Positions 1 through 8,001 of a stretch of DNA of 15,668 bases are shown piece by piece. Each line of letters opens with the position of its first letter. The first letter of the stretch is position 1. The notes under the pieces were generated by a model. That model worked only from the letters and a program-made list of their open reading frames with translations. It did not search any database and was not told the origin of the DNA. A program made the translations under genes and the position numbers. The stretch comes from Thermodesulfatator sp. Lineage in GTDB: Bacteria; Desulfobacterota; Thermodesulfobacteria; Thermodesulfobacteriales; Thermodesulfobacteriaceae. Location: NCBI GenBank assembly GCA_003978075.1, contig QOAM01000038.1, positions 1 through 15,668 on the forward strand, written 5' to 3'.

Positions 1-72
1 TCTAAAGTACCGACTACAAGGCTTACTTTTTAGAAAAATTTTCATTTTTGGCCTTAAATAGGTGCAAAAACT

Positions 73-3000
73 TCATTTACTCAGAGGTCTCTTTTTAGCT
101 CCTTTTTTCAGGTATCTTCGGAGGGCTTGGGCTGTGGGGGTCTCCAGGGAGAGGAGGCCCTCCGGAGGGCCCTCGTAAAGGAGCTCTCCTCCTTCGTCTC
201 CCCCCTCCGGGCCCAAGTCTACGATCCAATCCGCGGCCTTGATGATCTCCAGATTGTGCTCAATGACCACCAGGGTGTGTCCCTGGTCTACCAGGCCCTG
301 GAGAAGACGGACCAGTTTTTCCACATCCGCCAGGTGGAGGCCGGTGGAAGGTTCGTCTAGGATGAAGAGGGTTCCCCCGCGGCGACTCTTTACGAACTCC
401 GTGACCAGTTTGATTCGCTGGGCTTCTCCGCCGGAAAGGGTGGGGCTTGGTTGGCCCAGGGTGAGGTAATCCAGGCCCAGCTGGCAGAGGATCTCCAAGG
501 CGCGGCTGATCTCTGGCACCGGGGCGAAGAATTCCCGGGCCTCGGCCATGGTCATAGCCAAGACCTCGGCGATGTTCTTGCCCCGCCAGCGCACCTGGAG
601 GGTCTCTTCGTGGAAGCGCGTCCCGCCGCAGACCTCGCAAACCTGATAGACCTCCGGGAGGAACCTCATCTCCACCCGCACCATCCCCTGGCCCTTGCAA
701 GCCGGGCAGCGTCCTCCTTCCACATTGAAGGAAAAGCGGCTCTCGGTGTAACCCCGGGCCCGGGCCTCCGGAGTGCCGGCAAAGAGCCGGCGAATGGCGG
801 TCATGAACCCCACATAGGTGGCGGGGGTGGAGCGCGGAGTGCGGCCGATGGGGGAGTGGTCCACCTGAAGGACCCGGCGCAGACCCTCGTAGCCGGAAAT
901 CCGGCGACAGCCCTCCAACTTCGATTCACCAGACAAAAGGGCCCTTAGGTTGCGGTAGAGGATCTCCGTGACCAGGGTGGACTTGCCCGAGCCGGAGACC
1001 CCGGTGACCACGGTGAGGGCCTCCAGAGGAAAGCGGACCGTAATATTTTTAAGGTTATAAAGTCGGGCCCCCTCCACACGCAGGAATTTTTTCGGGCGCC
1101 TTCCCCGCCCGCAGAGGCGGTAGCGGGAGGTGTCTGCCAGAAGGCGCCCGGTCACCGATTCCGGGGATCGGGAAAGATCCCGGGGAGGCCCCTGGAAGAT
1201 GACCCGCCCCCCTTCCCGGCCTCCTCCGGGACCCAGGTCCACCACCAGATCTGCGGCCTGGATGGTCTCCTCGTCGTGTTCCACCACGATGACCGTGTTG
1301 CCCCGGTCGCGCAATCTGCGTAGGGCGGAAAGGAGCCTCTCCGTATCCCGAGGGTGAAGTCCGATGGTGGGCTCGTCCAGGATGTAGGCCACTCCGGTAA
1401 GGTTGGAGCCCAGCTCCGCGGCCAGTCTTACCCGCTGGGCCTCGCCTCCGGAAAGACTTTCCCCCGGTCGGGAAAGGGAAAGATAAGGGAGGCCTACCTC
1501 CACTAGAAAGTCGAGCCGGGCCAGGAGTTCTCGCAGAATAGGCCGGGCGATCTCCGCCTCGCGGCCGGAAAAGGAGAGCTTCGCCAGAAACTGGCGGAGT
1601 CTTCCCGCTGGGAGGTCCGCAAGTTCAGCAATGTGGCGTCCTCCGAGCCGCCAGGCCAGGGCCTCCGGGCGCAGGCGGGTCCCGCCGCAGGCCGAGCACG
1701 GGCCCTCCGGGAAAAATCCCAGCCCTCCGCAGGTCGGACAGGCCCCGGCCCGAGTGTTGAAAGAAAAGAGAAGCGGATCAGGGTCCGGAAGGCTCAACCC
1801 GCAATCCGGACAGGAGAGCCTTTCACTGACCAGCCTCTCTTCTTGCGGGCTCCAAACGATGGCTTCCCCCCGACCTCCTGAAAGGGCTTTTTCCAGTAGC
1901 CGACGCAATTCCCCTTCCTTTTCTGGGGACACCAGGGTCTCTCCCACCACCACCTCAATGGTATGTTCTCGAAAGCGGGAGAGCTCCGGGATAGGAGGGA
2001 GGGGGAGAAAGCGTCCGTCTACCCTCACCTCGGAAAAGCCCGCGGCCAGGGCCCTCTCGAAAACGGGCCGGTGAAAACCCTTGCGGCGTCTCACCCTAGG
2101 GGAAAGAACTTTTACTTTCTGCCCAGAGAACTCCTGAAGCAGCCGGGAAAGGAGGACCTCGCGCGAGACCCGAGAAAGGGGCCGTGCACAGCGGGGGCAG
2201 TAAGGGGTGGCCACCCGGGCGAAGAGGAGACGGAGATAGGGCAGGGTGTCCGTGAGGGTGCCTACGGTGGAGCGGGGTCCGGGGCGGCTGGTCCTCTGCT
2301 CCAGGGCTACCGTGGGGGGAAGCCCGGCGATGAGGTCCACTTCCGGCTCCTCGTAGAGTTTGACGAACTGGCGCAGGTAGGCCGGAAGGCTTTCGAGGTA
2401 ACGCCGCTGGCCCTCGGCAAAGATAAGATCGAAGGCCAGGGTGGACTTTCCGGACCCGGAGACCCCGGTGATCACGATGAGGCGTTCCCGGGGGAGGTCC
2501 AAATCCAGGTTTTTCAGGTTGTGGTGGCGGGCCCCACGGATACGGATGAGCTTGGCCGCGGGCTCCAGAGAGGGACGGGCCCTGCCCGTGAGCCCTACCT
2601 CGCCGGAAAGATAACGCTTGAGCCAGGTTCCGGTAGGGGTGTCCTTTTTCAGGAGTTCAGCCACCGGTCCCTCATGGAGAAGATAACCCCCGCCCTGGCC
2701 TCCTTCAGGCCCCAGTTCCACCACCCAGTCCGCGGCCAGGATGACCTCCGGGTGATGCTCCACCACGATCACCGTGTGCCCCCGGGCGGTAAGGCCTTTT
2801 AGGGCGGAAAGGAGCTTTTCGATGTCCAGGAGATGGAGTCCCACCGTGGGTTCGTCCAAGATAAGGAGGGCCGGGCGGCCTTCGGGCAGGGCGAAAACCC
2901 GGGCCATCTTGAGGCGCTGGGCTTCGCCCCCGGAGAGGGTGGAAAGGGGCTGGCCCAGACGCAGATAGGAAAGCCCCACCTCCTCGGCCGCCGCAAGCCG

Positions 3001-5325
3001 GCGTACGAGCTCGCTGTGTCCTCGGAAGAATTCCCGGGCCTCGGCCACGGTCAAGTCCAGCATCTCGGCCACATTTCGGCCTCGCCAGCGAATGGCCAGG
3101 ATCTCCGGCCGAAAGCGCTTGCCTCTACAGGCCTCGCAGGGGAAGGTGAGATCCGAGAGGAATTGCATCTCCACCACCTGATAACCCAGCCCCTCGCACT
3201 CCGGGCAGCGCCCCTCTGGAGAGTTAAAGGAGAAATGGCTAGGTCCTAGACCGCGTTCCTTGGCTTCGGGAGAGGAGGCCAGAAGGTGCCGGAGGAGGTC
3301 GTAAACCCGGAGGTAGGTAGCCAGGTTCCCCCGGGGGGTGCGGGCCAAGGGGGCCTGGTCGAGGAGGATCACCTCGGAAAGCTCCTCCCCTCCCCGGATT
3401 TCGCGAAAAGTCCCCGGGGGCTCGGTGGATTCTCCGCGCTGGCGTTTGAGTCCCCGGTAGAGACAGAGCTCCACCAGGGTGGACTTGCCCGAACCGGAGA
3501 CCCCGCAGACCACGGAGAGGGCCCCTTGGGGAAAGCGTACGGTCAGGTCCTTGAGGTTGTTTTCCCGGGCCCCGCACAGGGTCAGGAAGTTCGCAAAAGG
3601 GCGTTCCTGAGGAGGACGACGGGTAAAGGGCAGGGCGCGCAGGGCGCGACCGGTAGGGGTTTCCGCCTGAGGGAGGGCCTGCGGGGGACCCTGGTAAAGG
3701 AGCCTTCCCCCGGCCTCTCCGGCCCCGGGACCCAGGTCCAGGGTCAGATCTGCGGAAAGGATAACCTCCGGATCATGCTCCACCACCATCGCCGTGTTCC
3801 CGGCTGCGGAAAGCTGGTGCAGGAAATGGATTACCCGGGCCGTGTCCCGCGGGTGGAGTCCGGTAGTGGGCTCGTCCAAGAGGTAAAGGGTCTCGGTGAG
3901 GTCGGAGGAGAGGGCCCGGGTGAGAAGGACCCGGGCCACCTCCCCTCCAGAAAGGGTACGGCTTTGGCGATCCAGGGTGAGATAGTCCAGACCCACCTCT
4001 TCCAAGTAACGCAGGCGCCGCAGGATCTCCCAGGCCAGCCTTTCTTCCGCCGCCCCGGATATCTTCTGGTCCAGAAGCCCTTCCAGGAATTTTCGGGCCT
4101 CGGAGACCGGAAGGGCGTAGAACCCCGGAAGGTTGAGGTCTCCGAGATAAAAAAGCCGGGCCTCTGGGCGAAAGCGCGTCCCCCCGCAGGTCGGACAGGG
4201 AAGATAGGCCCGAAAACGGGAGAGCAGAATGCGCACATGGGCCTTGTAACGCTTGCTTTCCAGCCACTCGAAAAGCTCTCGGACCCCGTACCAATCCCCG
4301 TCCCCAAAGAGGATTTTTCGGCGTGCTTCTTCCGGCAATTCCTGCCAGGGGCGATCGAGAGGCAGGCCCTTCCGGTGGCAGTAGTCCCAGAGATCCTCCC
4401 GCACCTCCCAGGCCAGCGGCATCTCCAGCACGGTGATGGCCCCTTCTCGGAGGGATTTTCGCGGGTCCGGGATGACCAGGTCCCAATCGATATCCAGTAT
4501 CCGCCCGAAGCCCCGGCACTCCGGGCAGGCCCCCAAGGGGCTGTTAAAGGAGAAGAGGTTGGGGTGGCGTCTAGGGGCGGAAAGCCCACAGTAGGGACAG
4601 CGCTCCGAGCGGGAAAAGCGCAATTCCCGATCGTAGGGAAGGTGGACCCGCACCTCCCCAGCCATGGTCAGCCCCCGCTCCAGGGCCTCCACCAGGCGGG
4701 AGAAGTCCTCCGGCCGGGGTTTCAGCCTGTCCAGGACCACTTCCACCTCTTCGGGGAACTCCTCCATCTCCTCCAGATCGCAAACCTTGCCCCCCCACCA
4801 GGCCCGGAAGTAGCCTGCGGAAAGAAGCCCCTCCCGCAGGAGGGCAGGATCCTTTTCCGCCCGCAGGGGGGCGGTGATCACCGTGGGGACCTCCGGAGCC
4901 TCCTTCAGGACCCTGCGCGCAGCGGAGAGGGCGTCGGCAGGAAGGAGAGGCCTTCCACAGCCGGGACAGCGGGCCTCGGCTGCCTGAAACCAGAGCATCT
5001 TGGCGAAGTGGGTGATCTCCGCCAGGGTGCCCACCGTGGAACGGGAACTCTTCACCGGGTTGGTCTGGCTGATGGCGATGGCCGGAGGGATGTTTTCGAT
5101 GGCCTCCACCTGTGGGCGCGGCAAGCGCTCAAAATACTGGCGCACATAGGCGGAAAAGGTCTCCAGATAGCGCCGATGACCCTCGGCAAAGAGGGTGTCG
5201 AAGACCAGACTGGATTTCCCCGAGCCCGAGGGCCCGGTGACCGCAATGACCTGATAAAGGGGAATTTCGAGGTCGAACCCCTTGAGATTATGTTCTTTAC
5301 AGCCGCGAAGGAGGATATTCCTCAA
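73..5325 (-). CDS. uvrA: Tandem (double-length) UvrA, excinuclease ABC subunit A
   Basis: Predicted damage-recognition ATPase of nucleotide excision repair, normally a roughly 940-residue homodimer that loads UvrB on DNA. From the TTG start used here the product is about 1750 residues and contains two whole UvrA units (about 1-905 and 925-1750). Walker A P-loops lie near residues 31, 607, 954 and 1442, and LSGGE signatures near 458, 797, 1291 and 1631. Each cassette also keeps a Walker B LDEP and a switch EH. Zinc-type CxxC pairs occur in both units (C243/C246 with C267/C270, C707/C710 with C730/C733, C1172/C1175 with C1196/C1199, C1540/C1543 with C1563/C1566). Both units keep a UvrB-binding-like segment. 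Unit 2 lacks the insertion domain: only 10 residues separate C1199 from C1210, against 106 in unit 1. Double-length UvrA is known in Chlamydiae. The TTG start follows GGAGG by 4 nt and puts the conserved RGxxEHNLK motif at the N-terminus. An ATG at 5391 would add 22 unconserved residues. uvrB and uvrC are not in the window. Confidence 0.95.
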   Translation of the reverse strand: MRNILLRGCKEHNLKGFDLEIPLYQVIAVTGPSGSGKSSLVFDTLFAEGHRRYLETFSAYVRQYFERLPRPQVEAIENIPPAIAISQTNPVKSSRSTVGTLAEITHFAKMLWFQAAEARCPGCGRPLLPADALSAARRVLKEAPEVPTVITAPLRAEKDPALLREGLLSAGYFRAWWGGKVCDLEEMEEFPEEVEVVLDRLKPRPEDFSRLVEALERGLTMAGEVRVHLPYDRELRFSRSERCPYCGLSAPRRHPNLFSFNSPLGACPECRGFGRILDIDWDLVIPDPRKSLREGAITVLEMPLAWEVREDLWDYCHRKGLPLDRPWQELPEEARRKILFGDGDWYGVRELFEWLESKRYKAHVRILLSRFRAYLPCPTCGGTRFRPEARLFYLGDLNLPGFYALPVSEARKFLEGLLDQKISGAAEERLAWEILRRLRYLEEVGLDYLTLDRQSRTLSGGEVARVLLTRALSSDLTETLYLLDEPTTGLHPRDTARVIHFLHQLSAAGNTAMVVEHDPEVILSADLTLDLGPGAGEAGGRLLYQGPPQALPQAETPTGRALRALPFTRRPPQERPFANFLTLCGARENNLKDLTVRFPQGALSVVCGVSGSGKSTLVELCLYRGLKRQRGESTEPPGTFREIRGGEELSEVILLDQAPLARTPRGNLATYLRVYDLLRHLLASSPEAKERGLGPSHFSFNSPEGRCPECEGLGYQVVEMQFLSDLTFPCEACRGKRFRPEILAIRWRGRNVAEMLDLTVAEAREFFRGHSELVRRLAAAEEVGLSYLRLGQPLSTLSGGEAQRLKMARVFALPEGRPALLILDEPTVGLHLLDIEKLLSALKGLTARGHTVIVVEHHPEVILAADWVVELGPEGGQGGGYLLHEGPVAELLKKDTPTGTWLKRYLSGEVGLTGRARPSLEPAAKLIRIRGARHHNLKNLDLDLPRERLIVITGVSGSGKSTLAFDLIFAEGQRRYLESLPAYLRQFVKLYEEPEVDLIAGLPPTVALEQRTSRPGPRSTVGTLTDTLPYLRLLFARVATPYCPRCARPLSRVSREVLLSRLLQEFSGQKVKVLSPRVRRRKGFHRPVFERALAAGFSEVRVDGRFLPLPPIPELSRFREHTIEVVVGETLVSPEKEGELRRLLEKALSGGRGEAIVWSPQEERLVSERLSCPDCGLSLPDPDPLLFSFNTRAGACPTCGGLGFFPEGPCSACGGTRLRPEALAWRLGGRHIAELADLPAGRLRQFLAKLSFSGREAEIARPILRELLARLDFLVEVGLPYLSLSRPGESLSGGEAQRVRLAAELGSNLTGVAYILDEPTIGLHPRDTERLLSALRRLRDRGNTVIVVEHDEETIQAADLVVDLGPGGGREGGRVIFQGPPRDLSRSPESVTGRLLADTSRYRLCGRGRRPKKFLRVEGARLYNLKNITVRFPLEALTVVTGVSGSGKSTLVTEILYRNLRALLSGESKLEGCRRISGYEGLRRVLQVDHSPIGRTPRSTPATYVGFMTAIRRLFAGTPEARARGYTESRFSFNVEGGRCPACKGQGMVRVEMRFLPEVYQVCEVCGGTRFHEETLQVRWRGKNIAEVLAMTMAEAREFFAPVPEISRALEILCQLGLDYLTLGQPSPTLSGGEAQRIKLVTEFVKSRRGGTLFILDEPSTGLHLADVEKLVRLLQGLVDQGHTLVVIEHNLEIIKAADWIVDLGPEGGDEGGELLYEGPPEGLLSLETPTAQALRRYLKKGAKKRPLSK

Positions 5326-5334
5326 TTTTCCTCC
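5323..5334 (-). promoter_or_regulatory. Ribosome binding site and TTG start of uvrA
   Basis: On the minus strand GGAGG (complement of 5330-5334) lies 4 nt before TTG (5323-5325). No comparable Shine-Dalgarno precedes the in-frame ATG at 5389-5391. The residues from the TTG onward match the usual UvrA N-terminus, which begins only a few residues before the RGA/RGC-x-HNLK motif. This supports TTG as the true start, but it is inferred from sequence only. Confidence 0.55.
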
Positions 5335-5338
5335 GGGA

Positions 5339-5367
5339 TTGTCCTTTTCGAAAACCGCAGGTAAAAA
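5339..5367 (+). promoter_or_regulatory. Candidate sigma70-type promoter for the HDOD-GGDEF gene
   Basis: TTGTCC (5339-5344) and TAAAAA (5362-5367) are separated by 17 nt and match the -35 and -10 consensus at 4/6 positions each. Transcription would start near 5374, upstream of the ATG at 5399. The site sits just beyond the uvrA start, and the uvrA transcript would run through it. The match is weak. Confidence 0.25.
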
Positions 5368-5389
5368 AGAGGAGCAGACTTTGGGAGAC

Positions 5390-5418
5390 ATTTTAAAGAT
5401 GGACCTGGAGAAAGTTAA
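5390..5418 (-). promoter_or_regulatory. Candidate sigma70-type promoter for uvrA
   Basis: On the minus strand TTAACT (complement of 5413-5418) and TAAAAT (complement of 5390-5395) are separated by 17 nt. They match the -35 and -10 consensus at 4/6 and 5/6 positions. Transcription would begin near 5383, leaving a leader of about 58 nt to the TTG start. If real, it rules out the ATG at 5391 as the start. It overlaps the first codons of the divergent gene. Short motifs like this arise by chance, so it is only a candidate. Confidence 0.3.
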
Positions 5419-6922
5419 GGCCTTTTTTGCAGAGCGGAAGGTCTCCCTACCTTCGCCCCCGGCGGTGGTGGTGCGCTTGCTGGAACAGATCAAGCGAGAG
5501 GATTATCACCGCCTGGCAGAGACCCTGCGTCTGGATCCGGCCTTGGCGGCCCGGGTCCTGGGGGTGGCCAATTCCCCTCTTTACCGCACGGGTCCGGAAG
5601 AGGTGGTCTCGCTGGAAAAGGCCATCTCCCTCCTGGGGACCGAGGTGGTCAAGAATTTGGCCCTGTCTTTCGTGATTTATCGGGACTTGAGGGCCAGGGC
5701 TGCCTCGGGGCCGGGGTTCAAGATGGAGCTCTTCTGGAAGCGCTCGGTAACGCATGCGGTGGGCTCTCGCCTTTTGGCCCAGGAAAGCTCCCTGGAAGAG
5801 GAACACCTCTTTACCGCCGGTCTTTTGGCGGATATAGGGGTGTTGGTCCTCTACCAAGCCATCCCGGAAAGGTATCAGGAGTTGCTGGAGGAAAAGGAGA
5901 TCTGTGGGAGGTCCCTTCACCTATTAGAAAAGGAGAGGTTGGGTTTTTCGCACGCGGAGGCCGGGGCTTATCTGCTCCAGAGGTGGGGACTTCCGGACCA
6001 CCTGGTGATGGACATCGCCTATCATCACTGCTGGGAGAGGGCGCCTCAGGCCTATCAAAAAGATGCCCGGATCCTTTTCCTAGCCACCATCCTCGGAGGC
6101 ATCTATTTCAGCCGGTGCACCACCTCCCATTACGAAGCAGCCCTTCAGGAGCTGGAAAAGGCCTTCCGTTTTTCCGAGGAGAAGTCCCTGGAGCTTATCG
6201 ACCGGGTGGCAGAGGAGGTCCGCGATCTCTTGCGATTTTTTGACCTGGCTCCGGAGGCCCTTCCCCCCTATTCCCAGATCTTAGAGGAGGCCCGAGAGGA
6301 ACTGGAAAAGCTGAGCCTCAACTGTGCGCTCCTCTTGCGCCGCCTGGAGGAAGAAAAGGGACACGCCGAGGAACTGGCCCGCCGGCTGCAGGAGGCCAAC
6401 AGAAAGCTCCGGGAGTTGAGTATAAGGGACGGTCTTACCGGTCTCTACAACCACCGTTACTTTCAGGAACGCCTACGGCAGGAATGGGAAAGGGCCAAGC
6501 GCTACCGGCGCCCCCTTTCCTTGATCTTGATGGACATAGACCACTTCAAGCGCATAAATGATACCTACGGTCATCCGGTAGGAGACCAAATTTTAAAGGC
6601 GCTCTCTCGCCTGATCCGGGAGAACATCCGAGCTTCAGACATCCCTGCCCGCTATGGAGGGGAGGAGTTTGCTGTGATCCTTCCGGAGGCCGACCTTCAG
6701 GGGGCTGCCGGTGTGGGCGAGCGGCTGAGGGCTCAGGTGGCTGAGGCCCCCTTCAAGGTTAACGGCCGGGAAATACCGGTTACCATAAGCTTGGGCGTGG
6801 CTTCGAGCTTGCCCGGAAGCGGTCCCTTTTCCCCTCAAAAACTCATCGAGGCCGCGGACAAGGCCCTTTACTATTCCAAGACCCACGGGCGAAACCGCCT
6901 TACCGCGGTGCCCCTCGATTGA
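5399..6922 (+). CDS. HDOD-GGDEF signalling protein, predicted diguanylate cyclase
   Basis: Probably makes cyclic di-GMP from two GTP in response to a signal sensed by its N-terminal half. Residues about 15-215 form an HDOD domain (LPSPP near 17, then the DPALAARVL and VANSPLY blocks). Where catalytic HD proteins have His-Asp this one has Ala144-Asp145, as expected for a non-catalytic HDOD. Residues about 290-340 are a charged heptad-like helix, a likely dimerising linker. Residues 341-505 are a GGDEF domain with DGLTGLYN at 344, the metal-binding MDIDHFK and an intact GGEEF active site at 420-424. The inhibitory RxxD site (R411-D414) is present exactly five residues earlier, which implies product feedback. 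There is no membrane segment, so it should be cytosolic. An alternative TTG start at 5381, 6 nt after AGAGGAG, would add six residues. It lies 44 bp before mreB with no clear terminator between. Confidence 0.93.
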   Translation: MDLEKVKAFFAERKVSLPSPPAVVVRLLEQIKREDYHRLAETLRLDPALAARVLGVANSPLYRTGPEEVVSLEKAISLLGTEVVKNLALSFVIYRDLRARAASGPGFKMELFWKRSVTHAVGSRLLAQESSLEEEHLFTAGLLADIGVLVLYQAIPERYQELLEEKEICGRSLHLLEKERLGFSHAEAGAYLLQRWGLPDHLVMDIAYHHCWERAPQAYQKDARILFLATILGGIYFSRCTTSHYEAALQELEKAFRFSEEKSLELIDRVAEEVRDLLRFFDLAPEALPPYSQILEEAREELEKLSLNCALLLRRLEEEKGHAEELARRLQEANRKLRELSIRDGLTGLYNHRYFQERLRQEWERAKRYRRPLSLILMDIDHFKRINDTYGHPVGDQILKALSRLIRENIRASDIPARYGGEEFAVILPEADLQGAAGVGERLRAQVAEAPFKVNGREIPVTISLGVASSLPGSGPFSPQKLIEAADKALYYSKTHGRNRLTAVPLD

Positions 6923-6928
6923 TAGCGG

Positions 6929-6957
6929 TTGCTGCTAGAGAAGACCTCTGGTAAAGT
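6929..6957 (+). promoter_or_regulatory. Weak candidate promoter before mreB
   Basis: TTGCTG (6929-6934) and TAAAGT (6952-6957) have a 17-nt spacer in the 44-bp gap before mreB, matching consensus at 3/6 and 4/6 positions. Initiation would fall at about 6964, leaving almost no leader before the ATG at 6967. mreB also lacks a strong Shine-Dalgarno. No rho-independent terminator is seen in the gap, so read-through from the upstream gene is equally possible. Confidence 0.2.
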
Positions 6958-6966
6958 GGGTTTATC

Positions 6967-7998
6967 ATGATAAAGGCGGTTTTCGGCCTATTTTCTACGG
7001 ATATGGCGGTGGATCTGGGCACGGCCAATACTCTCATCTATGTGAAGGGCAAGGGCATTGTTTTGCGCGAGCCCTCCGTGGTGGCGGTAAAAGAGGACCA
7101 TCGTTACAAGAAGGTTCTAGCGGTGGGAGAAGAGGCCAAGCGTATGCTGGGCCGTACCCCGGGGAACATCCAGGCCATTCGTCCCCTCAAAGACGGGGTG
7201 ATTGCCGATTTCGAGGTGGCGGAGGCCATGTTGCGTTATTTCATCCAGAAGATCCACAATCGGCGTTTTTTGGTGCGGCCTCGGATTATCATCAGTGTCC
7301 CCTCCCGGACCACCCAGGTGGAGCGCCGGGCGGTGCGGGAAAGCGCCGAAAGCGCCGGGGCCCGGGAGGTCTACCTCATCGAAGAACCTATGGCCGCAGC
7401 CATCGGGGCCGGCCTCCCCATCACCGAACCCATCGCCAACATGGTGGTGGATATTGGAGGAGGAACCACGGAAATAGCTGTGATCTCCCTGGCGGGGATA
7501 GTTTACAGCAACTCGGTACGCATAGCGGGTGATCGGATGGATGAAGCCATCATGCAATACATTAAGCGCAAATACAATCTCCTCATCGGAGAGCACACCG
7601 CTGAACAAATCAAGATTAATATCGGGAATGTGATGCCTGATCCCCCTTATGAAACCATGGAGATCAAGGGTCGAGACTTGGTGAACGGGATTCCCCGCAC
7701 TATCACCATTTCTTCTCACGAGGTCTACGAGGCCATAGAGGAGCCGGTGCAGACCATTGTTCAGGCCATCAAAGAGGCCCTGGAGCAGACTCCTCCGGAG
7801 CTGGCGGCGGATATTGTAGATCGAGGGATCATGCTCACCGGGGGCGGAGCCCTCTTAAAGAACTTGGACCGCTTGATCCGGGAGGAGACCCAGTTGCCGG
7901 TGCTTCTAGCGGAAGATCCCCTATGTTCGGTGGTCTTGGGCTGTGGAAAGGCCTTGGAAAACTTGGAAGTGCTCCGTGAAGTAATGTTTACTTCATAG
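6967..7998 (+). CDS. mreB: Rod shape-determining actin homologue MreB
   Basis: Bacterial actin that polymerises under the inner membrane and positions the elongation wall-synthesis machinery. The 343-residue length is normal. The start region is a short hydrophobic helix (residues 1-10), the usual membrane-touching N-terminus. It is followed by the phosphate-1 loop DLGTANTLIY (16-25), the phosphate-2 motif VVDIGGGTTE and the adenosine motif MLTGGGALLKNLD near the C-terminus. The central EEPMAAAIGAGLP block is also typical. It is the first gene of the mreB-mreC-mreD-mrdA cluster, and its TAG stop is only 3 nt before the mreC start. Nothing in it looks damaged. Confidence 0.98.
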   Translation: MIKAVFGLFSTDMAVDLGTANTLIYVKGKGIVLREPSVVAVKEDHRYKKVLAVGEEAKRMLGRTPGNIQAIRPLKDGVIADFEVAEAMLRYFIQKIHNRRFLVRPRIIISVPSRTTQVERRAVRESAESAGAREVYLIEEPMAAAIGAGLPITEPIANMVVDIGGGTTEIAVISLAGIVYSNSVRIAGDRMDEAIMQYIKRKYNLLIGEHTAEQIKINIGNVMPDPPYETMEIKGRDLVNGIPRTITISSHEVYEAIEEPVQTIVQAIKEALEQTPPELAADIVDRGIMLTGGGALLKNLDRLIREETQLPVLLAEDPLCSVVLGCGKALENLEVLREVMFTS

Positions 7999-8001
7999 CC
8001 C

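Noticed and set aside
18..55. AT-rich two-tier hairpin after the uvrA stop as a terminator
   Set aside because: The outer AAGGC/GCCTT stem is 5 bp around a long loop, the inner stem is only A-T pairs, and no T-tract follows on the minus strand. The 72 bases before the gene hold nothing else I can support.
3286..5364. A 692-codon plus-strand open frame opposite uvrA
   Set aside because: It runs antisense to clear UvrA motifs, its translation is rich in Gly/Pro/Gln without any domain, and such long shadow frames are expected opposite GC-rich coding DNA.
5392..5493. Longer uvrA N-terminus starting at 5493
   Set aside because: It would overlap the divergent HDOD-GGDEF coding sequence by about 95 nt, and the added residues do not resemble UvrA.
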